Shown here: positions 27,846-36,047 of the stretch, piece by piece | Layout of the letters: every line of letters starts with the position of its first letter | Position numbering within the stretch: position 1 is the stretch's first letter | NCBI GenBank assembly: GCA_910578985.1 | Contig: CAJTSF010000004.1 | Span: 62,001-126,000 of the forward strand | Direction of reading: 5' to 3' | Length of the DNA: 64,000 nucleotides | From: an uncultured Odoribacter sp. | GTDB taxonomy: Bacteria > Bacteroidota > Bacteroidia > Bacteroidales > Marinifilaceae | Notes under the pieces: model-generated | Databases searched by the model: none | Told to the model about the DNA's origin: nothing | Seen by the model: only the letters and a program-made list of their open reading frames with translations | Made by a program: the position numbers and the translations under genes

Positions 27846-29858
27846 ATGACACTTGAAGAATTTCAATCAGCCATCAGGGAAGGTATTCCTGCCGAATTAC
27901 CGGCTCCCAAATCTTACCAGCCGGAGGTGAACCATGCCCCGAAACGGAAGGATATATTGACGAAAGAAGAGAAGAAACTGGCGCTTCGGAATGCGTTGCG
28001 TTATTTCGAGCCGCGTCATCATGCGGTGCTGGCACCGGAGTTCGCAGAAGAGCTGGAGAAGTACGGACGCATTTATATGTACCGTTTCCGTCCGGATTAT
28101 GAGATGTATGCACGTCCCATCGGCGATTATCCGCACAAGAGTTTGCAGGCTGCCGCCATCATGTTGATGATTAATAATAATTTGGACAAAGCGGTGGCGC
28201 AGCATCCGCACGAGTTGATTACGTACGGAGGGAACGGCGCGGTGTTCCAGAACTGGGCGCAGTACCGCCTGACGATGAAATATTTGTCGGAGATGACGGA
28301 CGAACAGACGCTGGTGATGTATTCCGGGCATCCGATGGGATTGTATCCCTCGCACAAAGATGCGCCGCGGGTGGTGGTGACCAACGGTATGGTGATTCCG
28401 AATTATTCCAAGCCGGACGACTGGGAACGTTTCAATGCGCTGGGTGTTTCGCAGTACGGGCAGATGACGGCGGGTTCGTATATGTATATCGGACCGCAGG
28501 GAATCGTGCACGGCACGACGATTACGGTGCTGAATGCCGGACGGAAAATAGCCAAGCATGGCGAGGACCTGGCAGGCAAGTTGTTTGTGACCGCCGGATT
28601 GGGCGGTATGTCAGGCGCCCAGCCTAAAGCCGGAAATATTGCCGGATGTGTGAGCATTACGGCGGAAATCAACCCGAAAGCCACGCATACCCGTCATTCG
28701 CAGGGTTGGGTGGACGAGGTTATCGATGATTTGGACGCGTTGATGAAGCGCGTGCGCCAGGCGAAAGCGGGGAAAGAGGTGGTGTCTATCGCTTACCAGG
28801 GGAATGTGGTGGATTTGTGGGAGCGGCTGGCGGAAGAGGATATTGCCGTGGAATTGGGCTCCGACCAGACCTCTTTGCATAATCCCTGGGCTGGAGGTTA
28901 CTATCCGGTGGGGGTGAGTTTCGAGGAGAGCAAGCAGATGATGGCGGAGCAACCGGAGTTGTTCAAGCAGAAGGTGCAGGAGTCGTTGCGCCGCCATGTG
29001 GCTGCCATCAACCGTTGCGTGGAGCGTTTCGGCACTTATTTCTTCGATTACGGAAATGCTTTCTTGCTGGAGTCGTCCCGTGCGGGTGCGGATATCCTGA
29101 AACCGAACGGAGATTTCAAATATCCCTCTTATGTGCAGGATATTATGGGACCGATGTGTTTCGACTATGGTTTCGGTCCGTTCCGTTGGGTGTGCACGAG
29201 CGGCAAGCCTGAGGATTTGGCGATGACGGATGCGCTGGCAACGGAGGTGTTGGAGAAACTGGCAGCGGAGTCGCCCGCCGATATCCAACAGCAGATGCAC
29301 GACAATATCCGTTGGATCAAGGCCGCCGGGGAGAACCACTTGGTGGTGGGTTCGCAGGCGCGTATCCTGTATGCGGATGCCGAAGGGCGTATCCGGATTG
29401 CCGAGGCGTTCAACCGCGCGATACGGGACGGCAGGCTGTCGGCTCCGGTGGTGCTGGGCCGCGACCATCACGATGTGTCGGGAACGGATTCGCCTTACCG
29501 GGAGACCTCGAATATATACGACGGTTCGCGTTTTACGGCGGATATGGCGGTGCAGAATGTCATCGGGGATTCGTTTCGCGGGGCTACGTGGGTGTCGTTG
29601 CATAACGGCGGTGGCGTAGGCTGGGGAGAGGTAATCAACGGCGGGTTCGGCATGTTGCTGGACGGTACGGATGATTCCGACCGGCGGTTGAAGAATATGT
29701 TGTTCTGGGATGTGAACAACGGGATTTCCCGCCGCAGTTGGGCACGCAACGAAGGAGCAATCTTTGCCATCAAACGGGCGATGGAAGCCAATCCGGCATT
29801 GAAAGTGACTCTTCCGAATTTTGCCGAAGACGGTTTGATAGAAAAGGTTATCGGTTAA
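27846..29858 (+). CDS. hutU: Urocanate hydratase
   Basis: The protein has 670 residues from the ATG at 27846. It adds water to urocanate to form imidazolonepropionate in histidine breakdown, using tightly bound NAD. Characteristic stretches are TYGGNGAVFQNWAQYRLTMK, MYSGHPMGLYPS, TAGLGGMSGAQPKA and GGYYPVGVSFEE. The length agrees with the longer Bacteroidetes form. No hutH, hutI or formiminotransferase gene is adjacent, so the pathway genes, if present, lie elsewhere. A strong hairpin ends the transcript. Confidence 0.95.
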   Translation: MTLEEFQSAIREGIPAELPAPKSYQPEVNHAPKRKDILTKEEKKLALRNALRYFEPRHHAVLAPEFAEELEKYGRIYMYRFRPDYEMYARPIGDYPHKSLQAAAIMLMINNNLDKAVAQHPHELITYGGNGAVFQNWAQYRLTMKYLSEMTDEQTLVMYSGHPMGLYPSHKDAPRVVVTNGMVIPNYSKPDDWERFNALGVSQYGQMTAGSYMYIGPQGIVHGTTITVLNAGRKIAKHGEDLAGKLFVTAGLGGMSGAQPKAGNIAGCVSITAEINPKATHTRHSQGWVDEVIDDLDALMKRVRQAKAGKEVVSIAYQGNVVDLWERLAEEDIAVELGSDQTSLHNPWAGGYYPVGVSFEESKQMMAEQPELFKQKVQESLRRHVAAINRCVERFGTYFFDYGNAFLLESSRAGADILKPNGDFKYPSYVQDIMGPMCFDYGFGPFRWVCTSGKPEDLAMTDALATEVLEKLAAESPADIQQQMHDNIRWIKAAGENHLVVGSQARILYADAEGRIRIAEAFNRAIRDGRLSAPVVLGRDHHDVSGTDSPYRETSNIYDGSRFTADMAVQNVIGDSFRGATWVSLHNGGGVGWGEVINGGFGMLLDGTDDSDRRLKNMLFWDVNNGISRRSWARNEGAIFAIKRAMEANPALKVTLPNFAEDGLIEKVIG

Positions 29859-29880
29859 TCGGTCCGATGTCTATAGAAGA

Positions 29881-29912
29881 AAAACGGTTGCGATGAGGTC
29901 GCAACCGTTTTT
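29881..29912. terminator. Bidirectional terminator between hutU and folC
   Basis: A perfect 13-bp stem (29881-29893 with 29899-29911) and 5-base loop is flanked by A and T runs on both sides, so it can stop both converging genes. Confidence 0.9.
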
Positions 29913-29935
29913 GTTTCATTCTTGTCCGCACGAGG

Positions 29936-31210
29936 TTATATGACTTCCGCGACGACGAATGTGCTGCCTCCGATATAAATCATATCTTGTGCCGATGCGT
30001 TTGCGCGTGCGGCGTCGTAGGCTGCGGCGACGGTGGGATGGCATGTTCCGTGCAAGCCTGTGGCGTGTGCTTTTTCTGCGAGTGTTTTTTCATCCATCGC
30101 ACGGGGAATAGAGGCTTTAGTGAAGTAGTAGACGGCTGTTTTGGGAAGTATGGCGAGGACGTGGTCCACGTCTTTGTCGTTTACCATCCCTATGACAAAA
30201 TGGAGGCGTTCGTACCGGCATGTGTTTAGCTGGCGGACGACTTCGGACAGTCCGTCGATGTTGTGCCCCGTGTCGCAGACGGTCAGGGGGGAGTGCGCCA
30301 GCGTTTGCCAGCGTCCCATCAGTCCGGTGTTGCTTACCACGCGGGCGATGCCCCGGCGGATTTGTTCGTCGGAGACGGACAGTCCGAGCGGACGCAGGGC
30401 ATAGAGGGTTTCCAGTACGGCAGGTATGTTTTTCCGTTGGTAGTCGCCTTTCAATTCGCATTCGAGGTGTTGGAATTCCCAGCCCGATGAGTGCCTCAGG
30501 CGGTAGTTGCCGTCCGGTTCTTTTTCCACCTGCCAACGGTCGCTTGCAAATGCCAGCGGGGCATTCGTTTCCGCGGCTTTGCGCTCGAAGACGAAGTCGT
30601 ATTCTTTGTCCCGCGTGCCGATGATAGCGGGTATCCCGGGTTTGATGATGCCCGCTTTTTCATGGGCGATGGCTTCCAGGGTGTTGCCCAATAGTGCCAT
30701 GTGGTCGAATGAGATGTTGGTGATGACCGATGCCAGCGGGGTGATGATGTTGGTGGAGTCCAGCCGCCCGCCCAGTCCGACCTCGATGACGGCAATGTCC
30801 ACTTGCTTGTGGGCGAAATATTCGAATGCCATCGCCACCGTCATTTCAAAGAATGAAGGGCGTATCCGGGCAAAGAGTTCCCGGTGTTGCTCTACGAAAT
30901 CCACCACATATTGCTCGCCGATCATCTTGCCGTTGATTTTGATGCGTTCGCGGAAGTCTTTCAGGTGGGGGGAGGTGTATAAGCCGGTTTTGTAGCCTGC
31001 TTCCTGCAGGACGGATGCCAGCATGTGCGAGACGGAGCCTTTGCCGTTGGTGCCCGCCACATGGATGGTCTTGAATTGCTGGTGGGGGTGACCGAAATAT
31101 TCGTCCAGTGCCAAGGTGTTGTCCAAGTTGGCTTTATAGGCTGCCTGTCCTTCGCGTTGGTACATGGGCAACTGTGAAAATAACCAGTTTAAGGTTTCCT
31201 GATAATTCAT
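29936..31210 (-). CDS. folC: Folylpolyglutamate synthase / dihydrofolate synthase
   Basis: The protein has 424 residues. It joins glutamate to dihydropteroate or to folates using ATP. The P-loop is AGTNGKGSVSHML near residue 50, followed by the family motif TSPHLKDFRERI. Mur-ligase-type central motifs (EVGLGGRLDSTN and NISFDHM) and the C-terminal CDTGHNIDG region are present. It converges on hutU and diverges from rex, with only 83 bases between the two start codons. Confidence 0.95.
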   Translation of the reverse strand: MNYQETLNWLFSQLPMYQREGQAAYKANLDNTLALDEYFGHPHQQFKTIHVAGTNGKGSVSHMLASVLQEAGYKTGLYTSPHLKDFRERIKINGKMIGEQYVVDFVEQHRELFARIRPSFFEMTVAMAFEYFAHKQVDIAVIEVGLGGRLDSTNIITPLASVITNISFDHMALLGNTLEAIAHEKAGIIKPGIPAIIGTRDKEYDFVFERKAAETNAPLAFASDRWQVEKEPDGNYRLRHSSGWEFQHLECELKGDYQRKNIPAVLETLYALRPLGLSVSDEQIRRGIARVVSNTGLMGRWQTLAHSPLTVCDTGHNIDGLSEVVRQLNTCRYERLHFVIGMVNDKDVDHVLAILPKTAVYYFTKASIPRAMDEKTLAEKAHATGLHGTCHPTVAAAYDAARANASAQDMIYIGGSTFVVAEVI

Positions 31211-31232
31211 GGTGCAAATCTTTTTTGACGGG

Positions 31233-31240
31233 CAAAAGTA
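31233..31240 (-). promoter_or_regulatory. -7 box TACTTTTG for folC
   Basis: The minus strand reads TACTTTTG here, 23 bases before the folC start. No -33 box is clear. Confidence 0.5.
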
Positions 31241-31262
31241 CGAAACAATTCATGAAAATGAT

Positions 31263-31270
31263 TACTTTTG
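31263..31270 (+). promoter_or_regulatory. -7 box TACTTTTG for rex
   Basis: The plus strand reads TACTTTTG here, 24 bases before the rex start. It mirrors the folC box 22 bases away. No -33 box is clear. Confidence 0.5.
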
Positions 31271-31293
31271 CATCCCAAAAGCAGACGTTGTTT

Positions 31294-31926
31294 ATGAAAC
31301 CGAGTAAAAATATACCTGTTCCTGTTTTGAGGCGGATGCCGTCTTATCTGTCTTTTGTGAAGACGTTGCAGAAGCAGGGGGAGAAGTTCGTGTCTTCCAC
31401 ACGGATTGCGGAGTATATGGAAATCGATTCCACACAGGTGACCAAAGACTTGTCGCATACGGGGCTTTCCGGAAAGACACGGGTGGGGTACGAGGTGGAT
31501 AGTTTCGTGTCGGTGCTGGAGGATTTTCTGGGATTCAGCCGGATAGACAATGCTTTTTTAGTGGGTGCCGGTTCGTTGGGGTGCGCTTTGTTGCAGGACA
31601 AAGGTTTGTCGGCGTTCGGCTTGCAGATTGAGGCGGCGTTCGATACCGACAAATCGAAAATCGGCACGAAGGTGAATGATATCGAGATTTTTCATATCGA
31701 CCAGTTCCGGATGATGGCGCAGGAACGCCATGTGGTTATCGGTATCATTACGGTGCCGGCGGAGTATGCGCAGAATGTGGCGGATTTGATGGTCGCTTGG
31801 GGAATCAAGGCGATTTGGAATTTTACTCCGGCGCGCATCAAGGTGCCGTCGCATATCGTGGTGCAGAATACGACGATTTATATGAACCTGGCGATACTCT
31901 TTAATAAACTGTATCATCAGGAATAA
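31294..31926 (+). CDS. rex: Redox-sensing transcriptional repressor Rex
   Basis: The protein has 210 residues from the ATG at 31294, after a TACTTTTG -7 box; an open frame upstream overlaps folC and is not coding. A winged helix at the N-terminus (STRIAEYMEIDSTQVTKDLS) binds DNA, and a Rossmann domain (FLVGAGSLGCALL) senses the NADH/NAD ratio. The C-terminal helix (IYMNLAILFNKLYHQE) makes the domain-swapped dimer in the family. Rex usually represses fermentation and respiratory genes under oxidised conditions. No clear Rex operator palindrome is seen in its own promoter region. Confidence 0.93.
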   Translation: MKPSKNIPVPVLRRMPSYLSFVKTLQKQGEKFVSSTRIAEYMEIDSTQVTKDLSHTGLSGKTRVGYEVDSFVSVLEDFLGFSRIDNAFLVGAGSLGCALLQDKGLSAFGLQIEAAFDTDKSKIGTKVNDIEIFHIDQFRMMAQERHVVIGIITVPAEYAQNVADLMVAWGIKAIWNFTPARIKVPSHIVVQNTTIYMNLAILFNKLYHQE

Positions 31927-31981
31927 CGGGAGAGAAATTAAAAACAAGCTGCGTACGTAGCGTAGTATAAATTTATAGCTT

Positions 31982-33934
31982 ATGATCAAGATTCAGTTTC
32001 CGGATGGAAATGTAAAGGAGTTCGAGGCAGGGGTTACCGGCCTTGACATCGCGAAATCGATTAGCCCGAAGTTGGCAAAGGAAGTGTTGGCAGTCTCCGT
32101 GAATGGAGAGACTTGGGATTTGACGCGCCCTATTGTAAAGGATGCGGAAATCAAGTTGTACACATGGGATGACGAGGAGGGGAAACACGCTTTTTGGCAC
32201 TCTTCCGCGCATTTGATGGCGGAAGCGTTGCAACAGCTTTATCCGAACACCAAATTCGGTATCGGTCCGGCTATCGAAAACGGTTTTTATTATGACATCG
32301 AACCTGGTGACGGTGTAGTGCTGACGGACAAGGATTTGGAGTCCATAGAGAAGAAGATGCTGGAACTGGCACGTCAGAAAGAGGAATATTGCCGTATCGA
32401 CGTGAGCAAAAAAGAGGCGTTGGAGCATTTCAATGCGTTGCATGAGACTTATAAAGTGGAGTTGATCAACGACTTGGAGGACGGTAAGATTACTTATTAC
32501 CGCCAGGGCTCTTTCACCGACCTGTGCCGCGGTCCGCATTTGCCGGACACATCCTATATCAAAGCTATTAAGCTGACCAGCCTTGCTGGGGCATATTGGC
32601 GTGGAAACGAACACAATAAGATGCTGACCCGTATTTACGGTATCACTTTCCCGAAGCAGAAGATGCTGGAGGAGTGGATTGTGCTGATGGAGGAAGCGAA
32701 GCAGCGGGACCATCGCAAAATCGGCAAGGAGATGGAGTTGTTTACCTTTTCGCAGTCTGTGGGAGCAGGGTTGCCGATGTGGTTGCCGAAGGGAGCCATG
32801 TTGCGTGACCGGCTGGAGGCGTTTTTGCGGAAAGTGCAGAAGAAGTACGGTTATCAGCAGGTGATTACTCCGCATATCGGAAATGTGAACCTGTATAAGA
32901 CTTCCGGGCATTACCAGAAATACGGCAAGGACAGTTTCCAGGTGATTACCACTCCGCAGGAGGGCGAGGAGTTTATGTTGAAACCGATGAATTGCCCCCA
33001 CCATTGCGAGATTTTCAAATTCAAGCCGCGGTCGTACAAAGACCTGCCTTTACGTTTTGCGGAATTCGGTACGGTATATCGTTATGAGCAGAGCGGGGAG
33101 TTGCACGGTTTGACGCGGGTGCGCGGTTTTACGCAGGATGACGCCCATTTGTTTTGTACGCCGGATCAATTGAAAGAGGAGTTTAAAAAGGTTATCGATA
33201 TTATTTTTACGATTTTCAAAGCGTTGGATTTTGAAGATTTTACGGCTCAGGTTTCTTTGCGCGATCCGAATAACCGGGAAAAATATATCGGTACCGATGA
33301 GAATTGGGAAAAAGCGGAGCGTGCCATCATCGAGGCGGCAGCGGAGAAAGGGTTGAAAACGACGGTGGAATTAGGTGAGGCTGCTTTTTACGGTCCCAAG
33401 TTGGATTTTATGGTGAAGGATGCCATCGGGCGTAAATGGCAGTTGGGTACGATTCAGGTCGATTATAATTTGCCGGAACGTTTCGAATTGGAATATACGG
33501 GTGCCGATAACCAGAAACACCGTCCGGTGATGATACACCGTGCGCCGTTCGGCAGTATGGAGCGTTTTGTTGCCGTTTTGATAGAACATACGGGAGGTAA
33601 GTTCCCGTTGTGGCTGGCTCCGGACCAGGCGGTGGTTATGCCTATCAGCGAAAAGTATAACGAATATGCTGAAAAACTTTCAGAATTATTAAATAATTCC
33701 GATATTCGCACCGTTTTAGACGACCGTAACGAGAAGATTGGACGCAAGATACGTGATAATGAATTGAAAAAGATTCCTTATTTGTTGATTGTCGGTGAAA
33801 ATGAGATGAATAGCCAGACGGTTTCCGTGCGGCGTCAGGGACAGGGCGACATGGGAGCCATGCCGGTGGAAGAGTTTATAAAGAAGATAAATGAAGAAGT
33901 AAATAGTCAGTTACAGACGATTTACAATTATTAA
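31982..33934 (+). CDS. thrS: Threonyl-tRNA synthetase
   Basis: The protein has 650 residues with the full set of ThrRS domains: N-terminal TGS, editing domain with HSSAHLMAEAL, class II catalytic core (KPMNCPHHCEIFK; RFAEFGTVYRYEQSGELHGL) and C-terminal anticodon-binding domain. It charges tRNA-Thr. It heads the conserved cluster thrS-infC-rpmI-rplT. A 55-base leader separates it from rex. No T-box-like structure was recognised. Confidence 0.97.
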   Translation: MIKIQFPDGNVKEFEAGVTGLDIAKSISPKLAKEVLAVSVNGETWDLTRPIVKDAEIKLYTWDDEEGKHAFWHSSAHLMAEALQQLYPNTKFGIGPAIENGFYYDIEPGDGVVLTDKDLESIEKKMLELARQKEEYCRIDVSKKEALEHFNALHETYKVELINDLEDGKITYYRQGSFTDLCRGPHLPDTSYIKAIKLTSLAGAYWRGNEHNKMLTRIYGITFPKQKMLEEWIVLMEEAKQRDHRKIGKEMELFTFSQSVGAGLPMWLPKGAMLRDRLEAFLRKVQKKYGYQQVITPHIGNVNLYKTSGHYQKYGKDSFQVITTPQEGEEFMLKPMNCPHHCEIFKFKPRSYKDLPLRFAEFGTVYRYEQSGELHGLTRVRGFTQDDAHLFCTPDQLKEEFKKVIDIIFTIFKALDFEDFTAQVSLRDPNNREKYIGTDENWEKAERAIIEAAAEKGLKTTVELGEAAFYGPKLDFMVKDAIGRKWQLGTIQVDYNLPERFELEYTGADNQKHRPVMIHRAPFGSMERFVAVLIEHTGGKFPLWLAPDQAVVMPISEKYNEYAEKLSELLNNSDIRTVLDDRNEKIGRKIRDNELKKIPYLLIVGENEMNSQTVSVRRQGQGDMGAMPVEEFIKKINEEVNSQLQTIYNY

Positions 33935-33945
33935 TAATTTAATTG

Positions 33946-33952
33946 AAGGAGG
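33946..33952 (+). promoter_or_regulatory. Strong Shine-Dalgarno AAGGAGG of infC
   Basis: AAGGAGG is a seven-base match to the anti-Shine-Dalgarno. Seven bases separate it from an ATC and four from an ATT, whereas the first ATG is 19 bases away. The site therefore decides the infC start in favour of a non-AUG codon. Such strong sites are unusual in this phylum. Confidence 0.75.
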
Positions 33953-33959
33953 ATTTATT

Positions 33960-34511
33960 ATCGCAACGAGAATGGAAGTTAGAGGCCCAAGAAATCAGGT
34001 TAGCAAAGAACCTCAGCACCGGATTAATGAAGCGATTCGTGCAGCTAAAGTGAGAGTGGTGGGTGAAGATGTCGAGACGGGGGTTTATCCTTTACGTGAA
34101 GCCTTGGCAATGGCGGATGCTGCCGGTTTGGATTTGGTAGAGATTTCACCGAATGCCGAACCGCCTGTTTGCCGAATCATTGATTACAGCAAATTTCTGT
34201 ATCAATTGAAAAAGAAACAGAAGGAGATGAAGGCGAAGAGCGTGAAGGTGGTGATTAAGGAGATTCGTTTCGGACCGCAGACCGATGACCATGACTTCAA
34301 TTTCAAGTTGAAACATGCCAAAGAGTTTTTGCAGGAGGGTGCCAAGGTAAGGGCGTATGTCTTCTTTAAGGGGCGTTCCATTCTGTTTAAAGATCAAGGT
34401 TCCGATCTTCTTGCCCGTTTTATCAGTGAATTGGAGGATTTCGGAAAAGTGGAGGCAACTCCGAAGCTGGAAGGAAAAAAGATGATTGTGGTGCTTGCAC
34501 CCAAGAAGTAA
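33960..34511 (+). CDS. infC: Translation initiation factor IF-3
   Basis: IF-3 binds the 30S subunit and checks start-codon pairing. The body is typical: N-domain with HRINEAIRAAKVRVVG, linker with DYSKFLYQLKKKQKE, and C-domain with KEIRFGPQTDDHDFNFK and RAYVFFKGRSI. I place the start at ATC (33960), seven bases after AAGGAGG; ATT at 33957 is equally in frame. The ATG at 33972 would give 179 residues and is what gene finders would choose. Non-AUG starts of infC are known in Escherichia coli and Bacillus and underlie autoregulation by IF-3 itself. Confidence 0.93.
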   Translation: MATRMEVRGPRNQVSKEPQHRINEAIRAAKVRVVGEDVETGVYPLREALAMADAAGLDLVEISPNAEPPVCRIIDYSKFLYQLKKKQKEMKAKSVKVVIKEIRFGPQTDDHDFNFKLKHAKEFLQEGAKVRAYVFFKGRSILFKDQGSDLLARFISELEDFGKVEATPKLEGKKMIVVLAPKK

Positions 34512-34571
34512 GCAGGATATCGGCGTGAGCCGGATAATTATATTTTTTGAAACACATTAAATTTAGAGAAG

Positions 34572-34766
34572 ATGCCGAAAATGAAGACAGTGAGTAGCGC
34601 AAAAAAGAGATTTACTCTGACCGCTACCGGAAAAATCAAAAGAAAACATGCTTTCAAACGTCATATTTTGACGAAGAAAACAACAAAACAAAAGAGAACT
34701 CTTACTCATTCGACGATTGTCGCAGGTCATAACCTGGAGGCAGTTCGTAAAATGCTTGTAATGTAA
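34572..34766 (+). CDS. rpmI: 50S ribosomal protein L35
   Basis: A 64-residue, highly basic protein starting MPKMKTVSSAKKRFTLTATG and containing KIKRKHAFKRHIL, the signature of L35. It lies 60 bases after infC and 85 before rplT, the usual order. Confidence 0.96.
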   Translation: MPKMKTVSSAKKRFTLTATGKIKRKHAFKRHILTKKTTKQKRTLTHSTIVAGHNLEAVRKMLVM

Positions 34767-34787
34767 GAGTAAAAAAGTTATTAACCG

Positions 34788-34834
34788 GAATGTCATGCCG
34801 TAAGTTTTTCGCCGGTGCGGGAACGCTGGCATTC
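34788..34834 (+). promoter_or_regulatory. Hairpin between rpmI and rplT
   Basis: GAATGTCA (34788-34795) pairs with TGGCATTC (34827-34834) with one G-T pair; a G/C-rich loop region lies inside. L20 is an autoregulatory protein in other bacteria, and this could be its leader target, but no known L20 leader motif was recognised. Confidence 0.3.
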
Positions 34835-34851
34835 AAAAAAAACAGAAGATT

Positions 34852-35208
34852 ATGCCAAGAGCTAAAAATGCCGTTGCCTCAAGAGCACGTAGAAAAAAGG
34901 TTTTGAAACAAACCAAAGGAAACTTTGGTGCCAGGAAGAACGTTTGGACGGTTGCCAAAAACACATACGAGAAAGGTTTGACGTATGCGTTCCGTGACAG
35001 ACGCAAAAAGAAGTCTGAATTCCGCGCATTGTGGATTCAGAGAATTAATGCCGCTGTTCGATTGGAAGGGTTGTCTTACTCTAAGTTTATGGGGTTGGTT
35101 CACAAAGCTGAAGTGGATATAAACCGTAAGGTTCTCGCCGATTTGGCGATGAATCATCCGGAAGCGTTCAAAGCTGTCGTGACCAAAGTGAAAGAGTTCG
35201 CAAAGTAA
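34852..35208 (+). CDS. rplT: 50S ribosomal protein L20
   Basis: A 118-residue basic protein with PRAKNAVASRARRKKVLKQT, GNFGARKNVWTVAKN and WIQRINAAVR, all typical of L20, which binds 23S rRNA early in 50S assembly. Last gene of the thrS-infC-rpmI-rplT cluster, closed by a terminator. Confidence 0.97.
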   Translation: MPRAKNAVASRARRKKVLKQTKGNFGARKNVWTVAKNTYEKGLTYAFRDRRKKKSEFRALWIQRINAAVRLEGLSYSKFMGLVHKAEVDINRKVLADLAMNHPEAFKAVVTKVKEFAK

Positions 35209-35229
35209 TAATTATTGAAAATATCCTGA

Positions 35230-35258
35230 GAAAAGGCTGCCGTGAGGTAGCCTTTTTC
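35230..35258 (+). terminator. Terminator after rplT
   Basis: AAAAGGCTGCC (35231-35241) pairs with GGTAGCCTTTT (one G-T pair) around a four-base loop, followed by further T residues. Confidence 0.88.
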
Positions 35259-35269
35259 TGTATTAATCG

Positions 35270-35277
35270 TATCTTTG
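35270..35277 (+). promoter_or_regulatory. -7 box TATCTTTG for dapB
   Basis: TATCTTTG follows the rplT terminator directly. Transcription from about 35284 leaves a very short leader before the ATG at 35303. No -33 box is clear. Confidence 0.6.
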
Positions 35278-35302
35278 CGGATAACTTTATAATATGCGAT
35301 GT

Positions 35303-36046
35303 ATGAAGATAGCTTTGCTGGGATATGGTAAGATGGGCAAGATGATTGAGCGGATAGCCGAAGAGCGGGGACATGAGATTGTTTTGATTGTCGATGAACA
35401 TAACCGAAAGAAATGCACGGATGAGCAGTTGAAACAGGCGGATGTCGCTATTGAATTTACCATGCCGACAGTGGCGGTGGAGAATTATAAGTGGTGCATG
35501 GATTGCAGCGTGCCGGTAGTATCGGGAACGACCGGGTGGTTGGAGAGATGGGATGAGGTGACCGATTATTGCAGGGAGAAAGAAGGGGGCTTTTTTTATG
35601 CTTCCAATTTCAGTGTGGGGGTGAATATCTTTTTCCATTTGAATAAATATCTGGCTCGTTTGATGAGCGCTTTTGGAGATTATAAGGTTTTGATTGAAGA
35701 GACGCATCATATTCATAAATTGGATGCTCCGAGTGGTACGGCTATCACGATTGCCGAGGGAATTTTGGATAATCATTCCGCTTACCGGGCGTGGGAGTTG
35801 AATGAGGGGAAGCCGATGGGGGAGGGAGTGTTGCCGGTAACTGCCAAGCGTATGGGAGAGGTGCCCGGAATTCATGGGGTGATTTATAAATCGCCTGTGG
35901 ATGAAATAGAAATCAAACACACGGCATTTTCCCGGGAAGGATTTGCTCAAGGCGCTGTGTTGGCAGCGGAATTTATGGTGGGAAAACGGAAAGGAGTGTA
36001 TGGAATGGATGATTTGTTTGCTGAACAATTGAATACTGATAAATGA
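35303..36046 (+). CDS. dapB: 4-hydroxy-tetrahydrodipicolinate reductase
   Basis: The ATG at 35303 gives MKIALLGYGKMGKMI, the expected N-terminus with the NAD(P)H-binding GxGxxG-like loop; an ATG three codons upstream is possible. The 247-residue enzyme reduces HTPA in lysine and diaminopimelate synthesis. The catalytic region EETHHIHKLDAPSGTA, with the His pair and the substrate-binding KxDxPSGT, is present, as is VSGTTG. The lepB gene starts two bases after its stop. Confidence 0.96.
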   Translation: MKIALLGYGKMGKMIERIAEERGHEIVLIVDEHNRKKCTDEQLKQADVAIEFTMPTVAVENYKWCMDCSVPVVSGTTGWLERWDEVTDYCREKEGGFFYASNFSVGVNIFFHLNKYLARLMSAFGDYKVLIEETHHIHKLDAPSGTAITIAEGILDNHSAYRAWELNEGKPMGEGVLPVTAKRMGEVPGIHGVIYKSPVDEIEIKHTAFSREGFAQGAVLAAEFMVGKRKGVYGMDDLFAEQLNTDK

Positions 36047-36047
36047 T

